Assembly: GCF_035944375.1 (NCBI RefSeq)
Contig: NZ_DASZBE010000007.1
Strand: one strand, 5' to 3'
Length of the DNA: 64,000 nucleotides
Origin: Allobosea sp035944375
Lineage (GTDB): Bacteria; Pseudomonadota; Alphaproteobacteria; Rhizobiales; Beijerinckiaceae
The notes under the pieces were generated by a model that searched no databases, had not been told where the DNA came from, and saw nothing but the letters and a program-made list of their open reading frames with translations. The number at the start of each line of letters is the position of its first letter. The stretch's first letter is position 1. Position numbers and translations under genes: made by a program. Positions 7,812 through 15,647 of the stretch are shown here, piece by piece.

Positions 7812-9526
7812 GCGTCCGCCCTCAGGCTGGCGAGATAGTCGTCGAGGCCCCCGTCGGTCGAACCTTCGGGATTGCGGCTCATCAGGTCGAAGGCGTTGAG
7901 CAGCGCGATCAGCGGGTCGATCTTGGCCGTGCCCGACGCCTGCTTCGTCACGATCACGGCCGAGCCGCGCAGCTCCGAGCGCGCATTGCCGACTGCCCAG
8001 GCCATCATCGGTCGCGCCCCGTGTTTCAAGGTTCCGTCCTTCAGCTTGCGGGCCGCGCCCTTGATGACGCCGGAGAGCCGATAGCCCTGCGGCACGGCGG
8101 CGATGCACTCGTCGGGAATGCCGCGGGCGGAGAGCTCGTCGAGCACCGCGGCGATGCCGACCGCGTCGACACCAATGCCCGCCTTCGCCGGCAGAAGCCC
8201 CGCCTTGAATATCCGCTCGACCACGTCGGCGACCTCGCGGACATCGGCGTTGGCGCCGTCGGCATGCTCGCCGATATCGACGAAGGTCAGGTCGCCCTCG
8301 TCGGCGAAGTCGTCGAGCCGGGAGGCGATTTCCTTGCGCAGCAGCTTCACGCCGCGATCCGCCCAGGCATGGCCCCAGTGGTACCAGCGCTTGGTGACCT
8401 TGTGCCGGCCGAGCACCGCCAGCCCGAGCAGGTCGTCGAGCCCACCGCCGTCGATCCCGACCGTGCAGACCTCGCAGTTGGCGATGATCCAGTCGAGCGT
8501 CGCCTCCGCGAGCCCGGCCCGCTCCCAGTGGTCGGCGCCCTCCCAGCGGTTGCTGTGCAGCGCCAGGCCGATCTGGATGTTGAGGTGCTGCGAGGCCCAG
8601 CGCCGCTCTTCCTCGTCGCCCTTTTCGCGAGCCGCCGCGTAATCCTGCTCGAGCACCGGCAGCGAGACCGAGCGCCCGATATTCGGCAGCACCAGCGGCC
8701 AGTTCTCGGCCTTGCGCCAGGGCTTTTCCGGATCGACCTGCATCGCTTCCGGGAACTCGTAGAGAACCGGGAGCACGCTGCCTTCGAGTATCCGGCCGTC
8801 GCGCACGCCGCGGGCGTAGTCCAACTCGATCTTGAAGGCGCCGGCCGGCGGCTCATCCGACTGGGTGGTGATGATGATGCCGAAGGATTCCGGCACCGCT
8901 ACCCGCGCCCCGCGCAACTGGCCTAGCACCCGCAGCGCATAGGCCACCTTGCCGAGCAGGTGCATCTCGTCGAGCAGCCAGCCCGCATATTTGCCGCCGG
9001 TGGCGACGGCGGGATCGAAGGTGGTGACCTTCAGCCGCGCCTTGGTCAGCCGGTTGACCACCTCCTTCAGGTGGTCTCGGACATGGAATATCTTCGCCAG
9101 GTCCGGATCGGCGGCGATCATGCCGGCCACCACCTGGAAGGCGATGTCGGCAATCTCCTGCGTCGGCCCGAACAGCCCAAACAGCGCATGCGGCCGTTCG
9201 TTGATCAGTAGCGCGGTCAGCATGATCGCCGCGCCGTTGGTCGTCTTCGAGTTCTTCTTCGGCACCAGGACGAAGACGCCCGGCACGCGGCGGATGCCCG
9301 TCTCGCGATCGAGCGAGCCGAAGACGGCGCGCACGATGTCGCGAAACCAGTCGCCTGCCGCCTCGGCCATTGTCGGCAGGCCGGGCACGTCGTGCAGCCT
9401 CAGCCGGTCGAAGATCGCCGCGGCGCGGCCCGACTCGATCGGGTCCAGCGGCAGCAGCGGCACCAGCGAGCGGCCGGCAGCGAGCGTCGCCTCCCAGTCC
9501 GGCTGGGCGAAGGACCATCCCGACAT
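7808..9526 (-). CDS. Terminase large subunit
   Basis: This 572-residue packaging motor has an N-terminal ATPase with a Walker A variant VPKKNSKTT (about 88-96) and Walker B GWLLDEMH (about 182-189). The coupling motif region is IIITTQSDEP. The C-terminal nuclease domain has acidic metal-binding positions in VGIDGGGLDD and FVDIGEHADG and a final Asp in GVDAVGIAAV. The PKKNxKTT form is the one used by HK97/P27-like cos phages. It follows TerS and the HNH gene. Confidence 0.96.
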   Translation of the reverse strand: MSGWSFAQPDWEATLAAGRSLVPLLPLDPIESGRAAAIFDRLRLHDVPGLPTMAEAAGDWFRDIVRAVFGSLDRETGIRRVPGVFVLVPKKNSKTTNGAAIMLTALLINERPHALFGLFGPTQEIADIAFQVVAGMIAADPDLAKIFHVRDHLKEVVNRLTKARLKVTTFDPAVATGGKYAGWLLDEMHLLGKVAYALRVLGQLRGARVAVPESFGIIITTQSDEPPAGAFKIELDYARGVRDGRILEGSVLPVLYEFPEAMQVDPEKPWRKAENWPLVLPNIGRSVSLPVLEQDYAAAREKGDEEERRWASQHLNIQIGLALHSNRWEGADHWERAGLAEATLDWIIANCEVCTVGIDGGGLDDLLGLAVLGRHKVTKRWYHWGHAWADRGVKLLRKEIASRLDDFADEGDLTFVDIGEHADGANADVREVADVVERIFKAGLLPAKAGIGVDAVGIAAVLDELSARGIPDECIAAVPQGYRLSGVIKGAARKLKDGTLKHGARPMMAWAVGNARSELRGSAVIVTKQASGTAKIDPLIALLNAFDLMSRNPEGSTDGGLDDYLASLRADA

Positions 9527-9532
9527 GGAGCG

Positions 9533-10258
9533 TCAGGCCCGCTGCGCGTGACCGATGAGATCGCCCCAGGGGCCCTTGGTCACGACGCTGTGCGCGTCGA
9601 GATCGGCCTGCACCTTCTTGCCGACCGGCTCCGAGGAAGATGCCGGGGCGGGCGCGGCCGGGGCATCGGGCGCCTTGCCCGGCACCTTGCCGCGTAGCCG
9701 ATCCTGCAGCCCTTCGAGCGTGGCGCGGTCCATGATCGACAGCACCTCTTTGATGGCCGCGACGTTGCCCTTGCCCGCGACCCGGTGCAGCGCGACCAGC
9801 ATCTCGCCGCGCTTGCGCAGGGCGCCCGTCTCCAGCTCGGCGCGGTAGTGCCGGCGCAGTGTCGGCTCAGCGATTGCCATTGCCTTCGCGATGTCCTCGA
9901 CCGTCATGCCGGAGCCGATCAGCACGGCGACCTTCTCGCGATCGGCACTGCTCGGCTCGTACCGCTTGCGCCCGCCGGCGCCGGAGCGTTTGGCCTTGGT
10001 CGGCGCCGGCGCGGGCTGCGGACTGGCGTCGCCGGCTGCGACGAAGAGGTTGTCGCCGCCGAGCCGCTCCTTCAGCTCGTCGCGGAAATACTTCCGCAGG
10101 GTCGGAACGCTGACGCCGATCTCCTCGGCAATGACCTCATGGCCGAGCCGCTCCGAGGCCCGCAGCCGCACGGTCTCTCGCTGCGCGTCTGTCGGTTCGA
10201 AGCCCTTGCGCCCAGGCTTCGTTTCTTTCCTTTCGACGCCGGAAAGATCGCCAACCAA
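9533..10258 (-). CDS. Terminase small subunit with duplicated HTH module
   Basis: The frame is open to 10402, but that part overlaps the HNH gene. I chose TTG 10258, preceded at about 8 bases by GGAG, giving 241 residues. Two similar 50-residue HTH units follow one another: RKGFEPTDAQRETVRLRA...VSVPTLRKYFRDEL and RKRYEPSSADREKVAVLI...IAEPTLRRHYRAEL. A helical oligomerisation region and a Pro/Ala-rich tail complete it. Small terminases bind the packaging site through HTH domains, and location beside TerL supports the role. The start remains uncertain. Confidence 0.75.
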   Translation of the reverse strand: MVGDLSGVERKETKPGRKGFEPTDAQRETVRLRASERLGHEVIAEEIGVSVPTLRKYFRDELKERLGGDNLFVAAGDASPQPAPAPTKAKRSGAGGRKRYEPSSADREKVAVLIGSGMTVEDIAKAMAIAEPTLRRHYRAELETGALRKRGEMLVALHRVAGKGNVAAIKEVLSIMDRATLEGLQDRLRGKVPGKAPDAPAAPAPASSSEPVGKKVQADLDAHSVVTKGPWGDLIGHAQRA

Positions 10259-10335
10259 GAAAAAAAACTCCGAATGAGTAGGACGCCGGTGCGGGGGATT
10301 GGGGCCTTGCAGAGTTTTGACCCACCCCCCGGCGG

Positions 10336-10665
10336 TCAGACCGGCGCGCGTTCGCGGCGCATCCGCTCGGCGACCGTCTTCCTGTTGTGGCAGGCCGTGC
10401 ACATCAGCATGACGTTGAGCGGGTCGAAGTCGGCGCCGCCATCCTTGCGCTCGACAATGTGGTCACCGATCAGACCGCGCGGCGTGCCACTGCAGTCGCG
10501 CCGACATTCGGGCACCTCGCAGACATAGCCGCGCTGCGCCTTGACGGTGCGGATGAAGTCGCGCCAGGGCGCGCCCTCATAGAAGGGATCGACCACCTTG
10601 GCCGGCCTCGCGATCCGGTTGCCGAGCGTCGCCACCCGTGGCGGCAGAGCCTTCAAGCGTCCCAT
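10336..10665 (-). CDS. HNH endonuclease of the terminase region
   Basis: ATG 10665 gives 109 residues. The zinc-binding HNH module is clear: CEVPEC, then GDHIVERKDGGADFDP with the metal-binding His, and LMCTACHNRKT. In cos-type HK97-like phages an HNH nuclease is encoded beside the terminase and is needed for cos cleavage and packaging. The frame is open upstream to 10782, so a longer form is possible; the family usually starts near the MGRLKALPPR sequence used here. Confidence 0.88.
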   Translation of the reverse strand: MGRLKALPPRVATLGNRIARPAKVVDPFYEGAPWRDFIRTVKAQRGYVCEVPECRRDCSGTPRGLIGDHIVERKDGGADFDPLNVMLMCTACHNRKTVAERMRRERAPV

Positions 10666-10849
10666 ATCCAGATACGCGAAACCCGCCAGCCTTGCGGATG
10701 ACGGGTCGACATAGCTTCGCACTTGGCAGCGGGTGAGGCTTGCGCGGGTTCCGTGAGATACAACTCCCCGAAGGGCGATCACACTACCGGAATAACCGTG
10801 CGCACACTGAGTCCGATTCGCGCCTCAGGAGTCAAGCGCGCCGGGCCGC

Positions 10850-11491
10850 TCACGCTGCATCCAGCTGGGATATCCCCATCGTCACTTCGGTTTCGCGCCC
10901 GAAGATATCGATCAGCACGCGTGCCTCATGCAGGCCGATGGCCTCGACGACCGTCGCCTGAAAGGTGATGAAGGGACCAGAGATGATGTCGACACGCTCG
11001 CCCGGCAGGAAGCGCGGCGTGGTGAGCTGCGGCTCTTCGGCGTTCTGCCAGTCGGCCACGGCCTTGATGGCGGAGGGCGGCACGCGCAGCCAGCCTCGCT
11101 CATTGCCATAGACCTTCACCACGCCGTCGATGTCGCGGATATCGTCGATTGGCCGCCCGTTGATCGTCACCACCTGCCGGTCCGCCGTGACGTGGTCATG
11201 CGCCACCGCGCGAAAGGGCACGCCCGCGGCGAAGAGATAGCCAGGAAAGGTCGCGACCTCATGATCGACGCGCCGACGCCCAACCACGATCAGCCGCCGG
11301 CGTCGCGGCAGGAACACAGTGCAGCCGGCCGCTTTCAGCCCCTCGGCCGCCTTGGCCTCGGCCCGGGGCCGAGTGCACACCAGCAGCCAATGCAGGTTCG
11401 GGTTTAGGTCGGCGGGGGCGGGGATGCGCGTCTCGACGAAGATCCGCACCGAGGGATCGACGGGACGCTGACGGTTCTTTCGCTTCGCCAT
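10850..11491 (-). CDS. NusG-like transcription elongation/antitermination protein
   Basis: This 213-residue protein has the two domains of the NusG/RfaH superfamily. The NGN domain (about 30-145) starts with LHWLLVCTRPRAEAKAAEGL and includes VFLPRRRR and the diagnostic FPGYLF (about 82-87). The KOW domain (about 160-213) has FLPGERVDIISGPF and ends with EVTMGISQLDAA. Such proteins ride on RNA polymerase and act on pausing and termination. It lies just upstream of the packaging and structural genes, where lambda has its late antiterminator Q. A late-gene antitermination role is inferred from that. Its ATG overlaps the stop of the replication gene. Confidence 0.85.
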   Translation of the reverse strand: MAKRKNRQRPVDPSVRIFVETRIPAPADLNPNLHWLLVCTRPRAEAKAAEGLKAAGCTVFLPRRRRLIVVGRRRVDHEVATFPGYLFAAGVPFRAVAHDHVTADRQVVTINGRPIDDIRDIDGVVKVYGNERGWLRVPPSAIKAVADWQNAEEPQLTTPRFLPGERVDIISGPFITFQATVVEAIGLHEARVLIDIFGRETEVTMGISQLDAA

Positions 11492-12708
11492 CAGAACCTC
11501 ACCTCGTCATCGCCCGCCTCGGCCTTCCCGCCGGGCGGAGTCGGCCCCGGCAGGAACACGCGGAACTCGCCCCGGAAGGGCGGGATGCGCGCACCCCTCA
11601 CGCGCAGCCAGTCCCGCCAGGCCTCGATCTCCGGCCCGTCGCAGCGATAGGCCTGCAGGGCGCCGATGCGCCCGGAAGCCGCCGCGATCTCGGCCCCGGT
11701 CGAGCCCATCGGCTTTCCGGCCTCGGCCTGCTGGACCCAGAAGGAGGGCGAGCGCCCGGCCTTGATCCGGTCGTGCAGCAGCAGCCACCAGTCGCGCGAC
11801 CAGGGCGAGACGACGACCGGGGCCGAGGCCTGCCCGGTCTGCGCCCGCTTCGCCGCCTGCGCCTCGAGGCCGACCCAGCAGCGCCCGGCGAGATAGGCCG
11901 GGGCCGAAAGCCGGCTCTTCAGCCCGCCGGCCTTGCGCTCGGCCAGGAACGCGCCGATCCCGTCGATCGCGGCGCGGCGCTGGTCGAAGGGCACCTCGCC
12001 CCAGGCCGAGCGCAGCTGCACCCGGTTGTCGCCCTTGGCATGGGGATAGGCCTCGATGAAATCCTCGAAGGAAGGGGCGGGCGCCGCATGCGCTTCCTCG
12101 CCAAGCCCTGAGACGGCAACCGCGGGCTCGCCCTCGCTCGCTGGCGCAGGCTCGTGCGCCCGCACGCCCTCTCTCTCATAACTAAGGGTTCTACTAAGGG
12201 GTTGGGTCTCATCTGGTGATACCCTAAGCGCGTCATTTGATAGGGTATCACCGTGATAGGGTATCACCGTGCTACCCTTAGTTTCGCATGACGGCGCGAC
12301 GTTTCCGCCTTCGCTTGCATCCGGCGCATGGCGCGGCGCTTCGTCAGCGGCCTCATCATCGTCATTGTCCGGCAGCGGCTGGTGCAGCGCCGCGGCTTCC
12401 AGCGCCGGCCAGAATTCGGGCCGCCGCAGCCGGAAGAGCAGCTCCACATCCATCTCGTAATGGTTGGTCGAGCGGCGCCCGCCGCCACCGTCACGCACCT
12501 TGCGCAGCAGGCCGACAGCGACGAATTCCTTCAGCGTCCGCCGGGCGGTCGCGATCGAGCATTCCGCATCCTCGGCCACGGTCGCGAGCGCGGGATAGAT
12601 ATGCGTGCCGTCTTCATGGCAGCAGTCGACGAGCTTGATCAGCACGAGCTTGCGCGTGCGCGAGCCGAGCTTGGCCTTCATGGCGGCACCGAGCAGGGAG
12701 GCGCTCAT
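11491..12708 (-). CDS. Replication initiator-like protein with winged HTH (lambda O position)
   Basis: The 405-residue product begins MSASLLGAAMKAKLGSRTRK. Residues about 15-90 form a winged helix-turn-helix (LATVAEDAECSIATARRTLK, then VGLLRKVRDGGGGRRSTNHY). A Pro/Glu-rich linker (about 110-200) is encoded by DNA that also carries iteron-like repeats. A second folded part starts around FEDFIEAYPHAKGDNRVQL, a common signature of phage replication helix-turn-helix proteins. Position between regulators and late genes and the internal repeats both fit an O-type initiator. The biochemical role is inferred. Confidence 0.75.
   Translation of the reverse strand: MSASLLGAAMKAKLGSRTRKLVLIKLVDCCHEDGTHIYPALATVAEDAECSIATARRTLKEFVAVGLLRKVRDGGGGRRSTNHYEMDVELLFRLRRPEFWPALEAAALHQPLPDNDDDEAADEAPRHAPDASEGGNVAPSCETKGSTVIPYHGDTLSNDALRVSPDETQPLSRTLSYEREGVRAHEPAPASEGEPAVAVSGLGEEAHAAPAPSFEDFIEAYPHAKGDNRVQLRSAWGEVPFDQRRAAIDGIGAFLAERKAGGLKSRLSAPAYLAGRCWVGLEAQAAKRAQTGQASAPVVVSPWSRDWWLLLHDRIKAGRSPSFWVQQAEAGKPMGSTGAEIAAASGRIGALQAYRCDGPEIEAWRDWLRVRGARIPPFRGEFRVFLPGPTPPGGKAEAGDDEVRF
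12180..12282. repeat. Iteron cluster, candidate phage replication origin
   Basis: Inside the initiator gene lie two perfect adjacent copies of the 16-mer gatagggtatcaccgt (12239-12254 and 12255-12270). A third copy in opposite orientation shares the core ggtgataccctaa (12215-12227). Weaker related ACTAAGGG units occur at 12181-12188 and 12193-12200, and an inverted one at 12273-12282. The stretch is visibly more AT-rich than its surroundings. Repeats of 16 bp cannot be explained by codon repetition because they shift the frame. Lambda-type origins lie in just this place inside the O gene. Confidence 0.65.
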
Positions 12709-12758
12709 GGCGCTGCACTCGGACTGGAGTTAATGACGCTGGAGCTGGAGGCTGAAGG

Positions 12759-13214
12759 ATGTCGAACTACGAAACTGTGATGACCATCCTGGCAGTGATC
12801 GCTGCCGTAGTTTCGATGATTGCAGCAATCGTTGCTACAAAATCTGCGCACGCCGCCGAGGCTCAGGCGGGAGCAGCGCAAGAACAGGTCAACCTTGCCC
12901 GCGCAGCCATTGATATCCAAAACCTGCGAGTGGCCAAAGAAATTAAGCGCACCCTTAAGCAACTCGGCGAAGCACAGGGAGACGTGATGTTTAGCACTTT
13001 CCGCGGAGCCAGCGGTGGTGAGCGTGTTGCGGCCGAACGAAAAGTCGAGCAGATAGCAAACCAATTGCTTGACGCAGATAAAGTACTTCCGCGGCAACTT
13101 CATGGCCGGGTTTTGGCCTACGCCAAAGAGGCAAGTACGGGCGTGATAGCCGATATCCAGCTGATCAAATCTCTCTGTGACGAGATCGACGATTTTATCG
13201 ACAAAGACCACTAG
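12759..13214 (+). CDS. Low-GC membrane-anchored helical protein (candidate moron)
   Basis: This 151-residue frame on the strand opposite to its neighbours starts MSNYETVMTILAVIAAVVSM. It has one N-terminal TM helix (about 8-28) followed by a long amphipathic helix rich in Ala, Gln and Lys. GGAG and AAGG sequences lie before the ATG. A 60-base sample (12901-12960) is about 52% G+C against about 73% at 12361-12420 in the initiator gene, suggesting recent acquisition. I recognise no family. The gene lies in a gap of the early unit, as moron genes do. Confidence 0.7.
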   Translation: MSNYETVMTILAVIAAVVSMIAAIVATKSAHAAEAQAGAAQEQVNLARAAIDIQNLRVAKEIKRTLKQLGEAQGDVMFSTFRGASGGERVAAERKVEQIANQLLDADKVLPRQLHGRVLAYAKEASTGVIADIQLIKSLCDEIDDFIDKDH

Positions 13215-13222
13215 AGAGACTT

Positions 13223-13465
13223 TCACGCCTCATCTCCCGCAGCCTGGGTTGCCAGTATCTTATGCGCGGCCCTCACGCTCTCGGCATTGGCCTTCAGCCA
13301 GGTCAGCGTCTCGACAGCCGCCAGCAGCCGCTGCAGCTCGTAATCGCGCACGGATTCCGGCCGTTCGTCTCTCACCCGCCCACCCGTATTAAGCAGGACT
13401 TGCCGCTCGGCCGCGAAGCGCACGGCCTCGAGCTGCTGCCCGATCGAGATCCGCTCGCCGCTCAT
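13223..13465 (-). CDS. Small phage protein of unknown function
   Basis: The frame encodes 80 residues, MSGERISIGQQLEAVRFAAE..., predicted mostly helical and charged. It is on the strand of the early/late unit, between two opposed low-GC membrane-protein genes, and its high GC matches the phage backbone. A GAGAG sequence precedes the ATG. No domain is recognised. Backbone composition and direction favour a real gene. Confidence 0.55.
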   Translation of the reverse strand: MSGERISIGQQLEAVRFAAERQVLLNTGGRVRDERPESVRDYELQRLLAAVETLTWLKANAESVRAAHKILATQAAGDEA

Positions 13466-13518
13466 GCCGCTCTCGCAAAGCCTTGCGAAGCCGCTAGACT
13501 GGCAACACGGGGGTAGCG

Positions 13519-14283
13519 ATGAAACGAGACGACGGACTGGCGATCGCGCTGTTCCTCTTGATTATAGGAGGCGCAATTGCATTCGCTATCGCAAGTGACT
13601 TGGCGGAACCTGCCTGCGCCGCAGCAAAGGCACAGATCAGCGCGGCAAAGGAGTTCGACTTTGGCTGCATCGAGTTTTGGTTCAACCGATATCAGACCAC
13701 GCTCGCAACTGTTGCATCTGTAGCCATTGCCTTGGTCGTAATCCGGCCGGCCGTAAAGCAGCTGGCCGAGATGAAAAAACAATCCAGCTCTGAGGCGCGG
13801 CAGATTCTGCGGGAGAATATTATAGACATGGCTTCCGAAGTTAGGGCCTGCGAAGCACTGCGAAATTCGATGTATGGGCTCGATGCGGTTGGATACCGAT
13901 TCGCCTACCCCGAAGAATTCGAGCATCGGCCGGGCGGAAACGTAGCGGCCATCGAAGAACTGGTTACATCCACTAATGATGCGCTCGAGCAGTTGCAGCG
14001 CTTTGTCGGTGCTGACCCGTCCGATCCGGCTCTTGAAAAGATGCGCGTGCACATTGCAGCATCCGCAAAGGAGGCAACGTACGCAGCTCGGCATCTTGCC
14101 GGTGGAGGTGCTTCCCTGGCCTATCTCGGCCGGTCGAAGGGGGACAGCTACAATGCGCTGGGCGACAATGCGCACGCTGCTGCCGGTCTCGCAGACGAGA
14201 TTATAAAGCGCCGCAAACTTGGGATAGGGGAGGCGCAGGCGCGGCTCAGGGAACTGGAAGCGGTCATCTTTGACCACACATAA
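13519..14283 (+). CDS. Low-GC two-TM membrane protein (candidate moron)
   Basis: The 254-residue product has a TM helix at about 7-26 (LAIALFLLIIGGAIAFAIA) and a second at about 60-78 (TLATVASVAIALVVI). Then comes a long cytoplasmic helical domain beginning MKKQSSSEARQILRENIIDM. Two Cys lie in the loop between the helices. A 60-base sample (13801-13860) is about 50% G+C, well below the neighbours. It points against the surrounding unit and resembles the gene at 12759 in topology and composition, though not in sequence. Function unknown; superinfection exclusion or another lysogeny role is a guess. Confidence 0.75.
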   Translation: MKRDDGLAIALFLLIIGGAIAFAIASDLAEPACAAAKAQISAAKEFDFGCIEFWFNRYQTTLATVASVAIALVVIRPAVKQLAEMKKQSSSEARQILRENIIDMASEVRACEALRNSMYGLDAVGYRFAYPEEFEHRPGGNVAAIEELVTSTNDALEQLQRFVGADPSDPALEKMRVHIAASAKEATYAARHLAGGGASLAYLGRSKGDSYNALGDNAHAAAGLADEIIKRRKLGIGEAQARLRELEAVIFDHT

Positions 14284-14291
14284 CTGCATCA

Positions 14292-15647
14292 TCACCCCGC
14301 CCTCCGAGCCGGCCACGCCGGCAAATCCACAGCCGCAGACTCCGCCGCCCAGCCGTCGAGTTCCGCCGACACCGGCCGGCCCATCGGCGCAGCCGGATCC
14401 ACATCCGGCGCCTCCGCGCCCCAGACATCCCAGCCGGGCCGGCGCGCGCGGGCGTTGAGTTCGATCTTCGGCAGGGTCGGGAAATAGGCCTCGATCAGCT
14501 CATAGGCGCGCTCCGGCTTGGCCGAGTGCGCGCCCACGGGCGCGATGAAGACGCTCGGCCATTGCGCGCCCTGAGCCGGCGCCGGCGGCGCGCCGCGCGT
14601 GCCGAGCATCAGGATCTCGTGCTCGCCGGTCAGCCAGTAGCCCGGCCCGCGCGCATGGCCCGGCCGGCGCTTCACCCAGATCGCATGCGTGCGATAGGTG
14701 AAGCCCCAATCGGCCATCACGGCGAAGGCGTCGGGCAGCATGGGGGCCGTCGCCCAGAGGAAGAGCACGGCGTCGCGGGCGGCGATCTGCGCCACCGGGC
14801 GCTTGCGGATCTCGGCCGTCGGCGTCGTCGGGTAGTGGTTCTCCGGCGCGCGATCCATGCCGGTCTCGCGCGAGCGCGGCTCGAAGCGCCATTCCGGGTC
14901 GGCGAGGATCACGGGATAGACCAGCCCCGCCGCGCCCGCTGCGACCAGGGCGGCATTGCCGCTGGCGATGCGCTCGCCCAGCTGCGCCTCGCGCTCGTCC
15001 CGCCGCTCGCGCTTCAGCGCCTGCTTGCGCGCCCGCTCCTCCGCGATCACGCCATAGAGCACCGTCGGATCGGCCGAGCGGATCGCCGCGAGCTGCTGGT
15101 CCTTCGGCAGCGCGGCGAGGTCCGACGCCGCCGCGACCGTCAAGGCTCCGGCCCTCACGGCGTCCTGCAGTTCGGCAACGCCCCTATCGACGACGATCTC
15201 GGCGCGCTCGACACTGGCGCGGCCGACCGAGAGCTGTGTCGCCCGCGCGTCGAGGGTCAAGCCCTCATATGAAGCCTTGCTCCGGTTGCCGCCGTGGCCA
15301 ATGCGGCCGATCTGTGCCGCTATCATCGCCCGCTGAGACGTGGTCAGGTGCCGCCGATGCAGGTTGAGCGAGAGCACGAAGGCGAGCGGGTCGCCTTCGA
15401 ATCCAGGAATGAAATGGCGCGCCGCCAACTCTTTCGGCCCGTGCGTCAGCCGTCCATCAGCCGTAATCACCCCGGAAGCCACGCCTGCCCGGTAGCGATT
15501 GCGCCCGTCGAGGATCTTCCCCTCATGCAGCACGATCGTTTCCCGAATCCCCCGGGCGGCAACATCCGCGACCAGGTCGTCGAAGGCCTGCCCCTCGATC
15601 AGGGGGAACAGGTTCGCCAGCGGGTGGAATTCCAGAGCCTCACCCAC
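14292..15647 (-). CDS. ParB-like N-domain fused to MT-A70 family DNA N6-adenine methyltransferase
   Basis: The GTG at 15647 overlaps the previous stop by 8 bases and gives 451 residues. The N-terminal part (EFHPLANLFPLIEGQAFDDL, then IVLHEGKILDGRNRYRA) is a ParB/sulfiredoxin-type domain. A DNA-binding helical middle follows. The C-terminal MT-A70 domain has the catalytic motif as ADPEWRFEPRSRETGMDRAP, DPEW in place of DPPW, and VLFLWATAPMLPDAF. It should methylate adenine in DNA. Such enzymes in phages can protect phage DNA from restriction or affect host GANTC-type control; neither is shown here. Confidence 0.88.
   Translation of the reverse strand: MGEALEFHPLANLFPLIEGQAFDDLVADVAARGIRETIVLHEGKILDGRNRYRAGVASGVITADGRLTHGPKELAARHFIPGFEGDPLAFVLSLNLHRRHLTTSQRAMIAAQIGRIGHGGNRSKASYEGLTLDARATQLSVGRASVERAEIVVDRGVAELQDAVRAGALTVAAASDLAALPKDQQLAAIRSADPTVLYGVIAEERARKQALKRERRDEREAQLGERIASGNAALVAAGAAGLVYPVILADPEWRFEPRSRETGMDRAPENHYPTTPTAEIRKRPVAQIAARDAVLFLWATAPMLPDAFAVMADWGFTYRTHAIWVKRRPGHARGPGYWLTGEHEILMLGTRGAPPAPAQGAQWPSVFIAPVGAHSAKPERAYELIEAYFPTLPKIELNARARRPGWDVWGAEAPDVDPAAPMGRPVSAELDGWAAESAAVDLPAWPARRAG

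Noticed and set aside
1..10665. Gene transfer agent cluster
   Set aside because: Several tail proteins resemble GTA proteins, but a CI/Cro switch, replication initiator, operators and an integrase ending in a tRNA show a true prophage.
12215..12282. CRISPR-like array
   Set aside because: Only two adjacent 16-mers and one inverted copy, with no spacers of regular length and no cas genes; they lie in a coding region and fit iterons better.
12759..13465. Toxin-antitoxin pair formed by the membrane protein and the small minus-strand gene
   Set aside because: The genes are convergent, not an operon, sizes and features do not match known toxin families, and the small gene looks like phage backbone.
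14500..14892. Separate gene inside the methylase region
   Set aside because: Another frame of the MT-A70 gene, Arg/Ala-rich, without start signals or domain.
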